Source of the DNA: Phoronis australis
Lineage: Eukaryota; Phoronida; Phoronidae
Assembly (NCBI GenBank): GCA_002633005.1
Contig: NMRA01000731.1
Span: 9,949 to 54,995 of the forward strand
DNA length: 45,047 nucleotides
Reading direction: 5' to 3'
A program made the translations under genes and the position numbers. Of the stretch, positions 1 to 12,800 are shown piece by piece; position 1 is the stretch's first letter, and each line of letters begins with the position of its first letter. The notes under the pieces were generated by a model. It was not told the DNA's origin. It did not search any database and saw only the letters and a list, made by a program, of their open reading frames with translations.

Positions 1-1588
1 TCAGACTTGAATAAAGTGTTTCATGAGGTCTTGCCGTCGCTTTAACTGTGCAGGTTTTCTTGGCATTATTACTATTCCACGATGTCGACTCCAGGGTCAT
101 CGCTTCAGATCTTGAAAAAAATTACCATACATCCTGGTGAGATATGTTCAAAAGATTTATTTCAAATTATGATCTGCGGCAGTATTTTTTAAGTTGGAGC
201 ATCTTCAATATTTTAGCCCCAAAGAGTTCATTTTTGGCTCAAATATGCTCAGTAAATAAAATACTTTTAAAACGGTTCCATTAATATTTAGAGTAAAAAT
301 GTTTTAACATTTTTGAGCCTCACTATCACAAATCAGCCTTTGCATTTTCAAAAGGGTTTCCATTAACCTTAATTGGAGCTCCAAAATGCGCTAAATTATG
401 GCTGTTTTTGTACTTAGCCATTCATGGGATGCTTCGAGGGCCAGTTTGCAGCTGGGATGCTAGTATTTTCAGATAACATTTTCTTATCAGTTTTTTGTAT
501 GGCTAAGAAAAAAATTTGGGCTTTTTGTTTGTTTCCAAGCAACAACCGATGGAAAGAACATACCATCTCGTATTGCAATCGGCACTGAAACTCACCAAGG
601 GGCTTCAGTAATTTTTGCAAATATCTATTGTTATGGCAATGGTAGTCGTCAATTTTTAATGATTTGATTACTGCTTGCCGCCCTGGTTGCGGTTTCTATA
701 ACTTGATTTCTTTGGTGAAATTTCCTAAATTTGGTCAAATTGCTGCTATCCAGGAAACAGTGGCACATACATGTTTTCGAATGATTCTAACCTGTGCTGT
801 CCCACGGTACTACTGGTGCCCCCCTTCCACCTCGTCACGCACCCCGCCCTCGGGGCCCCCACCCCTGGAAGAGGCTAACTGATGATTTGCCTTTTTTACG
901 TCCAATTTATTACCTGACAGTCGTTACATGAAAATACAAAATAATTTCAACCCGAGTCTTGTCATTTCTACTGTATACTAATCGTTTAGTTGATTCCACC
1001 CCAAACTAATTTTGTCACTGAGTTCTTGTCGCACTCCCGTCTTTCAAAATATTGGGCTCATGGGTTTCAAACATTTAAGGTAGTCAAGGGTTACATGTGG
1101 CAAGGTAAATCTGAATTTGACAAGCCTGATAATGAAAAAATATGAAGCTGTAAGGATGAAGGATTTGAGTAAACGTCACACTTAACTGTCTAAATGTAAA
1201 GTAAGTAAAACCTATTCACATTTTGTCACTTAAGTTTGATATAACCTGAACAAGAAAATAACAAGTTACACTAACCATGTATAAAAAGCATAATTTATAA
1301 ATTAAAATAAAAAATTGTGTCTTATTGTGATTTCAGGCTTTCAAACAACAAACGATTTCAGCTAATTTTTCAACAAAATGCCAGTTCAGCTCAGCAAAAG
1401 TCCCCGTAATTGTCGGTGCTGCCGGAAATGCAACTTTGTTACATGTAGTATTTAAATTACTCAGTAACTTATATTTGCGTTACTAATTTGTGGTGAAAAC
1501 TCTTGAATCGTACAGAATAGTAGCGAAAGTTTGTATCATTTAATTCTCCTTAAGAATATTTGTGAAAAAAATCTACAAACACTGTTTG

Positions 1589-1750
1589 TATCCTACGTCG
1601 CTGACGTACGCAAGATGGCGGACCCAATCAAAAAAGTGAGTCAAATTTTGACACAACAATGGTGATAACTTTTGAACGCAACATGCGACTTTGATCAATT
1701 TCTGATTTTGTTTTCAGACAACGACAACGTTCCTTTGACGTAGGATGTTA
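1589..1750 (+). promoter_or_regulatory. Promoter-like patch with possible short first coding exon
   Basis: A GC-richer island in AT-rich DNA contains two ACGT-type elements (TACGTCGCTGACGTACG, 1594-1610) directly followed by AAGATGGCGG (1612-1621), a match to the YY1 element often found at animal start codons. The ATG at 1615 opens MADPIKK and meets a good donor (GTGAGT) at 1636. An acceptor TTTTCAG ends at 1717, but the frame stops a few codons later. A 10-bp inverted repeat (ATCCTACGTC at 1589-1598 and its complement at 1738-1747) frames the patch. It may be the start of an unrecognised gene or non-coding RNA, or a small transposon. Confidence 0.3.
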
Positions 1751-3504
1751 TGTCTAAAGCGGAAAAATAATTTCCGATTCTCCCGCTTCATATGTCTCAA
1801 AACCTTAATTCAGAAGAATTGCTTAATACCACCATTTACCTTGTTTTGACTCGCTACTACATCGTCAGAATCACCAAACCTTCCTTTGTAGTACTGCACG
1901 TCACGACTGTAAACTCAACATCCCAAAATCGTGGAAAAAAGAAAAGTGTCTTTCTAGCTCCATTAAGTTTGATGTATATTTGTTTTTATTGTAAATTTCA
2001 TTTGTTTGTCAAATTTAACATGAGTTTTCAATCCTATTTACCTTCAAATATTTATTCAATTTGTGTGTGGTTCAACTACACCCAAGACACCACTTGAAGA
2101 AAAATGTGTTCATGTTATAATTTAGAATCATTAGATGAAATTTATTGTATTTTTGTTCGTCTTTTGCAAAACTCACCAAGATATGAAATTATTTATAACT
2201 CTAGTATGGGAAAAACTATTTAGCTAATATTCGAGACTATTTGCAAATTATTTTAGAAAAGTTTATGAACGTAGAACTGCCTTTCCAGAACCACTTTCTT
2301 GTACACCTTAACTGTTACGAAATTATGTCTAAAAAAGTAAACCGTAAGGTTGGCTACTTCAGATGTATCATTTATCGAATTGTATTTGTTGAATATACAG
2401 CTCCCTATAATAAATGAGCACGATGTCACATAGGTCTCTGCTAAATACGAGTGGGCAAGAGTGTGGGGAATTAAGAACAAGTTACACCCCAAAATATCTC
2501 TTCTTGGCTTAGACCTTGGAATGACCAACGACAAAAAGAAAAAAAAATCGAGATGATGTATCGTTCTACAAATAAATAAGCTTTTGTGATAGAATTATTT
2601 TTGTGTTGTAGAACTTAACTGAAATAAGCGTTTTCGCATGAATAGTCAAAATAATGATGACAAAGAGACGAAAAAAGAGGAAACTGAAAATCAAATGAAA
2701 TGAAATCAAACCAAAAAAAGGAAATCCTCTAAAAACAGGAAAATTCCAAGCTCTGTTGGCTGCAAGGTCAGGAAACAGACAGCGGACCATTATCAAAAGT
2801 GGGTACATTTTGTTGATATCAGAAAACTGATGCCATGCATGTGACTTGTGTACTTTTCCCATTGCCAACTTCCTCCAGTCAGCATTCCAACCCACAGCAG
2901 GTTAAACTTTTGGTGGCACACGATAGAGTAACAAATTTTCATAAAAAGTCACCAGGAGTACAATAAAGTGTAAATCCAACGACATAAAATTGATGTCTAA
3001 AAAGTGCCCAAATGGTTGCGAAGCATTGTGCGTAAAAAGCAACGATTTTAAAGAGCACACAGATTTCAGAATCTGGCAATGCCAGGATAGACCGACTGGT
3101 GCTGGTAAACGTTCAATTTTACATTTACTGATCAATTACAATGGGGCAAAGAAAACAAAACAAACAACAGATAACAACCTCTATTTCATCATTCTGGTTG
3201 TCACAGTAAACCACAGAACCTGTTGTTAAATACTCCATGGTAAACATGCCGTAATACTTGACTGGGTTACATTTAGGCACATTTCTCAGCAACAGTCTTA
3301 AGACTTAGCAACATGGTACCTGTAAAACATCTGATATCAAAAGTTCACCTCACTCCACCGTAGTATGATACGAGTTCCACATCTTTCACAAAATTCTGTA
3401 ACATATTTCTCGCAACCGCATGGATGAAATCAAATTTCAACAAATTCGTTCTCATTAATTTTCCATCACAATGTAAACTACTCCATTCCTGCTTAAAGTG
3501 ACTA

Positions 3505-3800
3505 TAAACCGGTGTTCCGTCAAAGAAACTAACTTTTGTTTTAGACCATTTACCTCTGTAAAACTGATTTTAACTTGTACCTGACTCAGATGAGAAGTCA
3601 GTTCTAGACTTGAAAAAATGACAGTTTGTTATTGCTGGAGAACTTGCTAGTCACATAAAATAACCAAGCGTGACAAACCAACTTGTATAGATTGAGCTCA
3701 AACATTACTAAACTGTCAGTTCTTTCTAAATCTAGTAATCCCCTCAATAATAATTTGAGGCTAATTTCATAATGTCTAATTTTCCATTTAAACAGTTGAA
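3505..3800. repeat. Diverged dispersed repeat, copy 1 of 3 around PNO1
   Basis: Copies lie downstream of PNO1 (about 3505-3800), in its intron 3 (about 6960-7235) and more weakly in its intron 2 (about 8180-8310). Shared landmarks are GTTCC..TCAAGAA..AACTTTTG, CCAACTTGTA, AAACTGTCAGTTCTTTC and GAGACCAATCTCATAATxTTGGATG. All three read in the same orientation. No coding capacity is visible; this is likely an old non-autonomous transposon family. Confidence 0.5.
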
Positions 3801-4194
3801 ACATTGTCTAAATCAAAATTTGGATTTGGGACAGAAAGTAGATTATAGCCACTTTAAACGATGCTTTACAAGAGTTACCCACGAAATCCACCATTCAATA
3901 TTCCACGTCATCTCATGAACATGTTGAAATCAAACAATGCAACATTTTATGCAAACATCACATCTAATTCGTTTGATGGCAATAGTCACTTAATACATGG
4001 GTCCTGTATTTTAAGAACCAGTTTGATGCCTGTTATTCAGTGGAGAAAACTGGTTCTCATTTTAACAATATTCCCCAATGTACCAGAGAATTTCACACTG
4101 GTACTGCATGATTACAATAAATAAGTCTCTATTAATAACTGAAATCTGATTAAGATTTCAACTGCATGGTGTTGATCACGGTGTAAAGACAGCC

Positions 4195-7100
4195 TTAAAA
4201 TCTCTCTGCCGATCTTGATGCGATTGCTCTCATCGTTCCGTACACCTTGGATGGAGGACTTCCTGTAAGCCAAAGTTTGAAAACCAATTAAGAATCCAAA
4301 TTTTTAACACATTAATGACACTGACAAGAATCTCAACATTCATACAAAAATATCACTAACACCATTGTCAGCAGAAGGACTATTTCCTTAAGTATTCAGT
4401 TACAACAACCATACCCAACTTCTACAGAGCTACAGTGAGATTTGGCCAAGGAAACTATGAAGCAACCACGAGCACTTGCGAGCACACTTTCCCACCTTCC
4501 AATTGCAATAAAACGATTATGTACTTACTTTACATCAACACTTAAACACCTCAATGGTATAGGATTCATAAACCAACAAAGTACGACATAATAAAACCAA
4601 AAAGTATAGTATTCCAGAAATTATTAACTCAATATGTATTTCCACATACCTAGAATCAAATTGCATATTGCCGTCCTTGCGATCTTTATGTTTTGAAATG
4701 AACCGAGTACATGTATTTTACTGAAAACAAGATTATACTGAGCTTTACCAATTATGTAAGTAACCAATAAAGACAAATTTGTTAAAAACAACGATACACT
4801 CAATTAAATTCATTGATGACACGCCCTAAAACTGATATTGTACATAATCTTGGTTACAATTAGACTAGAATAGGCAAAATCTTTCAAAACGGAGGCTGTG
4901 TGATACAAAACAGTTTCAAAAGTCAAATCTTCGCTATCTTAACACATTTCCTATCAAAAGCGATTGGTTGAACAACTATGACAACTCCCAATATCAAGAT
5001 AATGAAAAGGACCATTACTTTCAGTCTATTGCTTGGTGCAAAGACTGTTCCCACCATAACTGCACTTCAAAAATGACTCATCAGTCTGGAGTCAATTTCG
5101 TTTTTAAAACGCAAACAGCCATTAACACCAAATAATTTCAATGTTCAATCAAATATTGCACCATGTGACATTTTACAACACAAGCATTACTGATCATTTG
5201 TTTGCACATTGCCTACATACCTGTCGGCTAAAACTATTCTAGTTTTTGTGACGTTTTCTATGGTGAACTTTGTCTTTCCACCTTTTCCAGCTATTCGCCC
5301 GATGGCTCTTGCCAAGTGATCACCCTTCAATGGTTTCACTGAAAAAACAAAAAGAAACTGCCAACTAGTGCACCAACTAGTGCAAAAAAGTGATTAACAA
5401 CAATCACAACTCACATGACAAAAACACTGCCAGTGTTACAATTAGGTAACATTTACTTTTTTCAACTCACCGGACATAACAACCAGTTACTAAATGGGTC
5501 ACGTGGCCATGTCTTTTAGTAAAATTTAGAACAGTCATAGCAAAACAACGGTATCAGTAACATGACCAAATTTCATTTGAAATGAATAATCGAGATGAAA
5601 TTTCAAAACATTCTGTGACCGTTTTCCAAATTAGTATTTCGTTTTACTTTTATGCAACTTTTTGAGTTGTTCCATAAAAGTCGTAAATAAGATCTTTGAT
5701 AACCCCTCATACAAAAGTGGAACATTTTAAAGCAATTTTTAACACCTTTTTGGAGAGTGCATAAAACACAGAACTAGTATGTGAAAGTTGCATCTGAATG
5801 CGTTAAGCATTTCAAAGACATGGGTGTTGGGTTAGCCAAATTTGGACATTTTCTAGGGTCCTAAGTAACCTTACAGCTGCATTTTGCCAAGTTTAGCTGG
5901 CTAAAAATTCAAATTGAATTAGACCCTATATTCCCATAAAATTGGTCTTTTAATGTTCTTTACAGAGATAGCTTTCTATTTCCAATACCAACAAGAACAT
6001 CAAAAACATCAGCAACTCATTACAAGAAACAAGTTAAAACTTTATTGGAAAAGGCCAATACCCTAAAACTGTGAATTTGAAAATGGCACATGTACACACT
6101 ATCTGTGACTTGAGTTGGTAATGGAAATAGAAACCTATCACAGTAAGAACTATTACGAGACCGATTTTATGAGAGTAAAATGCCAAATTCGATTTTCGTA
6201 ACAGGGCAAAACGCAGCTGTAACATTAGCATTTACGTCAAAGGAGCATAATTCATCAAACCTAACATGATAGACCATTAATACTCCGATACAAAAATAAG
6301 GATTTCCATGACTTTTCCCTTTTCAATGACAAAAACAAATTCCACATCTTATCCAGAGGAACTTCATAATTCCAAGTCCCCAGTTTGTGCGAACCAAATT
6401 TTATGCCTGGTTTCAACCCTCAGAGCAGCACAACAAGCCGCACACATTCAAATCCCCGTTAGTTCAGGTGTAAACTTCCTTGTGATAATAGCAAGAAACA
6501 GTGTTACTGAGAAACCCTCGTACAACTCTCATAAGTTGGATATGGATAAGACAAAAATGCACGGCAGTTGGTCTAGGCCGTACATTCATTCATCCTTTTA
6601 AAAAAAATTAGATCTTGCTTCACCCATATAAAATCTCCAGTTGAATCCGACTCTTCTGTAACTCCATTTATACTTCAAACCTAGAGTTAAAATAAGCTTA
6701 CCATCAGTGACTTCAAAGGATTCCAGAAACAGATCGTCTAACCTCACTAGCGCCAGCGCATCCTTCAAATAAAAGCACTCAATTAAAAACATAAGGCTTG
6801 CATATCAAAGTAAGACCAAGGCAATGTTCCTTGAACTCTGGTGAGTACCGTACTCCATACAGCGAACTTCTGCACTACTCTCATATCAGGTATACAATAG
6901 TGATGAGCCAAGGCGGAGGCTTTAACAGTATAGTTTTTGCCACTGGTTAATTACACAAAAACCCACGTTCCACTCAAGAAGAGAACTTTTGAGTTACCAC
7001 CACAAATTGGTCTAGACATGTTCCTTACTCAGATGATGAGCAATTTCTGGATTTGCGATGAATTGAACGCATGAGACCATACTCGGTGCATAAAACAGCA

Positions 7101-9670
7101 CACTGTGACAAGCCAACTTGTAGAGCGTGGTATCAAGCAAAAATAAACTGTCAGTTCTTTCAAAGACCTGGTATCACTTCCAATTTGACTAAGAATTTGA
7201 GACCAATCTCATAATATTGGATGGTCTTATTCGAAAGTTGTATTGTAGTGATCAATGGCAGTTTATTGATGATTTAAGTACATTTCACGTGTGGAAAACA
7301 TAAATCATGCAACTTCCTTTTGGACTGATCAAAAATATGAAAACCTTGAAGAAAAGTGTTGAATATTCCATTTATATAATGAATAACAAACGTTTGCACT
7401 GATAGTTGACATGTGTATCAAAGTTAAAGACGAGTTTAATCAAAATATGTAAAGGAAACTGATTTGATACTTCGACTGTGACAGTACACGTAAAATTATT
7501 AACTATTAATTGGATATTCCAAAAAATCAGAGATCTGAATATATTAAAAGCTCACCTAAAGTAAAAATTCAGCAGCCAATCTGAAAAAGATCTAGGGATG
7601 GAACAACACAAAAAACAGAAGCCCCAGCATCTATTGCTAATTCTAAGTTACTTTCACCATTTTATATGAAAATATACATCACAGAAGCACATCACCAGTA
7701 AGACTAAACTTATTTCTTGCTCAAGTGATATTTCCCAAACTTACATCAACCTCAAAACCAAGTGTAAATGCTTTAACAAAATCTGCAGCTTTCTGAAGCG
7801 AGCCAATGTCTTTAGTGTCTTTGCATGTCTGTAACAAGAAAAAACATTTCAACTCACTTTGAAAATTATAAAATATTTTTCAGATAAAAATTACAACAAT
7901 GCCATTTAATACCACAACATCGCAACCTTTTCAATATCTTGGGTAATTCGAAGTTGTTCAGTGAGAAATTTAAAGCTGTATATGAAAATGTCAATCTATG
8001 TGGCCAACAGATGGCGTGCTGGCAAGACTTAAATATTTGCGAATTTAAAGCTGACAGTGCTACAAAACCAGGTTCCAAACGGATACAGACGTATTTGCCC
8101 TTCAAAGAAACATCACTGCAGTCTTACCCATTGCTACAATTCAAATAAGTTAAAGGCTTGCTGTGGCAGTTGAAAGTAACCCGCCGTAACACGCAACTTA
8201 CAGAGCCTGATCTGGAGCAACAACACATCTATCAGTTCTTCTCGACCCAGAAAATCAGTTCTACCATAATACCAGTAAGAAACAAAATGAGACCAATTTG
8301 AATAGTAAAAATGGAACCAAAATGAAATTTGATTTTTGACTGAATTCGAAGGCACTTATCTATTGCAGTGTCAAATACGTTATTAAGTTATGATCTCAGA
8401 AACAGCAGATACTTCTCAGACTGACCTTTATTTCAACATTTCTGGTTTTCAGATTGAATCTGATCTGTAAATTAAGATGTTCTACAACTGGTGTAAAAAT
8501 CCTCATCCAGTTCTCTTTCAGAGGTGTGTATCTGTTGGGCGGTACTGGAATTTTTCTCAGCTCAGACTTTCCTCCCTGAAAAGATAAGACAATGCAAGGT
8601 TTGATTTTCCATAAAACGGGTGAAATGCCCATGGTAATGTTAATGTTGCTAAAAATTAGAAAAATGAGCAAAGAAGCACTCACAGGTATTTGGTTTAAAT
8701 CTGTGTTACATTTTTCAAATTATGAAATACTTTTAACTACTTGCTTTGGCATCAAGTTTCCAAATCCAGAAGAATGTTATCGATTATGAGATCGAAATTC
8801 ATGTTTTATCCTCATAGGGAAATCATTCAAATGAATTTTCTTCTATAAAGCCACTGGGCATGTCGTTTACTGATTGACTATACACTTGACACATGTCCTC
8901 GTCTGTGTTGCCTTGACTTGGCATAGCTGCCTGCCCGTTCCCTTCCTATAAACCTCTGTATGTTTCCATTTGGCCTTATATTGTAGGTTAGCTATCAATT
9001 CTGTAGGCAAATGAAAGGACATACCAAACAAACATCTTGGTTGCACGAGTATTTTGTAGCAACTAGAAGGTCAGAGACTGCACTTTCACATTAGCTGTAC
9101 ATAAGTCATAACCCTGGTTTGATTTTGTCAAATTGCAGCACTGGATTCTCAACACTACAACACTATACACAAAAATTCAAACTCTATTAACTTTAAACTC
9201 TAATGTCATAATGGTAAGTAACAGTAATCAGGCTTAAGGTAATACTATTCAGTGGCAGATTTAGAGGGGGGCCAACGCAACGGGGCTATGCCCCCCTTCC
9301 CATAAAATTACATTTGGCAGTTTGGGGGTTCAAATGTTCTACGGACAAAATCCTGGCTAATACTCTGCCCTGGACCCCCTAATTCGAAATCCTTGTCTCC
9401 GCCTCTGCTATTACCATTATGTACCACTATCACTATTGCTAATGCTAGTGGGGAGTAGTGAGTAGTCTTTACCAGTAAGCGTTCTCCGCTAATTGGGGGC
9501 AAGTTCGGCCTTTTTGGAGCTGTTTCTAATGTTTCCATGGACGCATCTGTCGCTTTAGATTCGTCTTGTATTTTTCGTTTCCTCGATTTGGTTTTAACTG
9601 TTTGAAAATCATCTTTTGTAGTCATTTCAGACTCCTCGGAGGAGACATGCGCCTTATCTTCGTCCGCCAT
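4195..9670 (-). CDS. PNO1: RNA-binding protein PNO1 (Partner of NOB1), 7 coding exons
   Basis: PNO1 (yeast Dim2/Pno1) is a KH-domain protein of pre-40S particles. It works with the endonuclease NOB1 at the 3' end of 18S rRNA and with the dimethylase, in nucleolus and cytoplasm. Coding exons, in transcript order on the minus strand: 9670-9473, 8575-8426, 7828-7745, 6762-6702, 5338-5221, 4720-4650, 4262-4195. They join in frame to 750 nt, giving 249 aa plus stop, close to the human length of about 252. Visible landmarks: acidic/basic N-terminus with [22 protein letters not shown] (about 73-89); [32 protein letters not shown] (145-161); KH loop [12 protein letters not shown] with GKGG at 182-185; C-terminal [18 protein letters not shown]. 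The start ATG has a strong context (AAACATGG). Exon 1 lies head to head with KPTN. The frame of exon 1 runs on past its donor into a transposon, which is not coding. Confidence 0.96.
5490..6215 (+). repeat. Dispersed repeat family R1 with foldback tail (PNO1 intron 4)
   Basis: R1 landmarks in order: GTCACGTGGCCATGTCTTTT, AGTAAAATTTAG, AGCAAAACAACGGTATCA, ATGAAATTTCAAAA, TTTCGTTTTA, TTTGGACATTTTCTAG. The tail, from about 5885, is a decayed inverted repeat: TTTAGCTGGCTAAAAATTC near the left end pairs with GAGAGTAAAATGCCAAATTCG-like sequence at 6170-6200. Similar bodies occur at about 11855, 16060, 28470, 29245 and 39745, all in plus orientation. No protein is encoded. Confidence 0.55.
6960..7235. 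repeat. Diverged dispersed repeat, copy 2 of 3 (PNO1 intron 3)
   Basis: This is the clearest partner of the copy at 3505-3800. It shares AACTTGTAGAG-like, AAACTGTCAGTTCTTTC and GAGACCAATCTCATAAT-like segments in the same order and spacing. It lies wholly inside PNO1 intron 3 (6763-7744). Confidence 0.5.
9250..9407. mobile_element. MITE-like element in PNO1 intron 1
   Basis: A 158-bp GC-rich insert begins CAGTGGCAGATTTAGAGGGG and ends with the complement of CAGAGGCGGAGACAAGG, giving imperfect terminal inverted repeats. It contains the C-rich core (GCCCCCCTT, GGACCCCCT) that I recall from non-autonomous DNA elements in many invertebrate genomes. CTATT flanks it on both sides (9245-9249 and 9408-9412), a possible 5-bp target-site duplication. 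It sits in the intron just downstream of the exon 1 donor. Confidence 0.65.
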
Positions 9671-9889
9671 GTTTAAAAAGAAAGAGTCTCGACATCGATC
9701 AGTGAAAATTTCTATTGTACAGTTTTTAGTCTTTTTAATTACCTTTAACTCAATTAAAGTTAATTAAAATACTTTGATGTGTTCTTTTGGCTATATTTTT
9801 GTCATATTTATAGTATTTTTAAGGCATGTTTTCAGTTTAGCGATGTAAAGTTTGAGATTAATTAGTAGTCCCACAATGCTTCAACCATA
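9671..9889. promoter_or_regulatory. Divergent promoter of PNO1 and KPTN
   Basis: Only 219 bp separate the two start codons, which point away from each other, so the promoter and both 5' UTRs must lie here unless transcription starts upstream inside the partner gene. TCCCACAATGC at 9869-9879 matches the core of the ZNF143/Staf site that is common in bidirectional promoters; it lies about 10 bp before the KPTN ATG. The rest is AT-rich (for example TTAATTAAAATAC) with no TATA box I would trust. Sharing of elements is inferred. Confidence 0.6.
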
Positions 9890-12800
9890 ATGTCGCTGTC
9901 ATGTCCCTTTTCTGAAGCCCATTTCTGCAGTTTATCGTCCCAAAGTAATGTTTATGGGTTTGCAAAGCTGCGTCTGACTGGTCACACAAACAAAGTGCTT
10001 GTAGCGTCACTTAGCAGTGAAATCGTCTGCCTGGAATATTGCAACATTAAAAACGAATTGACTCCAGTGAGTCGAGAAGTCCAATTCAGCTACATTCCTC
10101 AGGGTGCACAACAAGGTTTGCATTATATGTGAAACTTTTAGAAATGTAATATATCTGTAAAATAAGTAGTTGCATACGTAGGGCTACTTAGAGTCATGTT
10201 TCTGTAAGTGCTTTTTGCGCACAGAGGAACACCTTAACCCTAGAAGGCCTTTGATGTCTTTAATTCCTTCCAACTTCAACAAATACTGCGTTGGGCGTAG
10301 GGCGTTATCAAACTTTTTTTGTAGCAATCCTTCGTTCAGTTGCCCAAATTGGTAGTTGGCCATTTTTACACTAAATGTGTTTGACTACGGTAGTATTTGT
10401 TCGAGTTGGAAGTAATTAAAGACATCGACAGCCTCCTGCTAAGGTCCCTAGCAACGTGACTTTGATGGTGTAAGGCATAATTCGCTGAAAATCTTCCTAC
10501 ATTTGAAGGCCCTATGGCGAGCATCACATGCCTGTTGTTAGTTTTGCTGTGTTAGTTGCAATGCAAAATGAAGCAAAAATGCAATATGCTTTTCACAATG
10601 AAATACACAGTAGATCAATTTGCATTGTTTGTTCACTATGTATTGAGGACAACTGGCAATTCCCTATTTTCGACAATCACTACTGTAAAGGTAAGGCATA
10701 AAGTTATGATTCTACTGCAAATTACATGGACATGTAGACTTGACACTTGGCTGTTGTATTCTTTAGAGTGTCTACTATCGACTCTGTGGGATAGTAGAAT
10801 GGAACTAATCGGTAGACGATATGTGTTAAGGAATACAAATAAATAATATTTGCCTATAAAAGTGGAGTGTTTTATGTAGATTTGAAAGTGGTGTTATTAA
10901 CCAGCAGATTTCTACAGTTTAGAACTGAATATTCGTAGTTTCATGAATAAAGCAGATGGTAAATTCATGTAACAACACTGAATGTAGAGCATTGCAAATT
11001 TCTCTTATAATTCTGATTGTCAAATGGCTTTGTTGGAAGTAATGGTTTTTGATTGGTTTATCTTGGGACGTACCTTTCATACGCCATATGTAAGAAAAGG
11101 CCACTCAGTCAGTCCACCTGGCAAGATTTCTTGTATGTAGCCAGTCACAGACACTGGTAGTCCAAACCTGATTCTCAAACATGAGAGTTTGGATAAACAC
11201 CAGAGATGATGTATTGGCTAAGACACAGAGCATGAAGCCCTCAATGAGAGCACCATTGTCATGCCTGTGGTGACACGTCATGTCTTGTGATGTGGGGTGA
11301 GCGGTTGTTGAAGTCTTTACATACTTCTTGAACAACATATTCTGAAAAGAAAATTTAAGCTTCCGTCTGGCAGCTGCTACTTACAATTGATAACTGACCT
11401 ATCATCGCATTGGTCATTTCCTGCAAATTTCTTGTATATTTGGCTGAGGAGTTTCCTTTGCAAAGAACCTGACAGTGAGTGACACAAACTTGTGTTACAT
11501 TTGCAACCTTGTCTGCTTTCGTTCTGATTCTACACTTAGGCTTAGACTAGAACTACCATCTGTTTTTCAGGTTATGCTGAGATTGCATCCATCGACGTCT
11601 TCACTAAATATTACGGAAATGGTGTTATAGTTGGAATCACGTTTATAAAGGTATATTTGTAAACCTTTTAAGAGTGTTGTGTTTTGAGCATCCATTGTGG
11701 AAAGCTATGCTTTTATAATATGATGTAGTATTCAGTTATTGGTTTTACTGCTCTTGAATTCAAGTGTGCCTCAATATTGTAAGGTTATTGAGGACTTTCG
11801 ACAACTACGTGCATTTAACCAAATGTGTATAACAATCAAATCTGTATAAGTCTAGATTTTTGGAAAATAGAAAGCCTGTAGACTTTGATTTTTAACTTTA
11901 TACCAATCTGTTATCATTTGGGCCTCATGACTATGCATTTTTAGTAAAATTTAGCTAAAAGAAAGGTTCATTCATAACAAACCAACGCTATGAATAACAT
12001 GACTAATTTTCGTTTAATGTTCAAGATGAAATTTCAAAAACGCTGTTATGGTTGTCTAAATTATTTCGTTTTATGCAAGTTTGAGTTTTTTCGTTGAAAT
12101 CGCCACATTTCTATTTTGTACTGCCCTTCATGCAAAAGGGAAACATTTTAAAAACAATGCATCAAGCACAGTGTTAGAAACTTTTGTAAGATATGACGGT
12201 CAAAAATTTAGGCAGATTTGGACATTTTTCTAGAGTTTTACATTAACCTTAAGATCATAAGCTAATTTAGTTTGTATAGGATGTTTAACATGTTTTTGTT
12301 AGTGAGATGAAGGTAATTGTTAATAAAGAAAGGGCGCGTTCTTTGAGAACTCAGAAAAAACGTATCCAAGCAAAGCGTCTTGTGAATTAAGCAACCATTC
12401 AATATGTGGACTTGAATCCACTTTCTTATGGTTATGTTTCTTGACATCTTTCTTATGCTTTAACACTTAGGACTAGATTACTGAGTTTTTGTAGTGGTAA
12501 AAAAATTCAATTTTGGTTGAATCTAAAATTCAACATGTGGTCTGACTTTCCTGAAGGAATGAATATACAAATCAACCAGCGTTTTACATAAAACAGATGC
12601 AGAATCTAGAAATCAATGCTTTGAAAAGCGCAATCATTGAAAACTGCCATCTTCACAGTCATCTTTGAGATGACACATTGGTTTGGTCTTTTACAGGATA
12701 GTGGAGACAAGTTCTTTAACATTTATTCAGACTGGGAACCAGGATCAGCTTTCAACCTGGATGAGTTGGCACGTGAGTAATGACTCTCAAGATAACTCTG

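Larger units (their letters stand above)
1..4194. other. Intergenic region and 3' flank of PNO1
   Basis: I recognise no protein-coding gene here. All open frames are short (at most about 110 codons) and resemble no family I know. The stretch includes the 3' UTR of PNO1, transcribed leftward from 4194. I found no clear AATAAA for it on the minus strand; a CATAAA variant lies at 3945-3950. Other contents are an AATAAA on the plus strand at 10-15, a GC-rich patch at 818-880, a promoter-like patch at 1590-1750 and a diverged repeat at about 3500-3800, the last two listed separately. An A-rich run occurs near 2660-2730. Confidence 0.6.

Noticed and set aside
1378-1449. Cysteine-rich 23-codon frame (ends RNCRCCRKCNFVTC)
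   Set aside because: It is too short to support, has no recognised family and no splice context; kept only as a note.
2253-3229. Frames of 77-109 codons between 2253 and 3229 on both strands
   Set aside because: They overlap each other, carry no motif, and contain hydrophobic or low-complexity stretches driven by A/T runs.
9308-9472. Continuation of PNO1 exon 1 in the same frame to a 120-aa protein
   Set aside because: A GT donor at 9472-9471 joins in phase to the next conserved exon, and the extra codons lie within the inserted MITE.
10253-10426. MicroRNA precursor
   Set aside because: Arms and loop (35 nt arms, 104-nt loop) fit a foldback transposon better than an animal pre-microRNA; only small-RNA data could change this.
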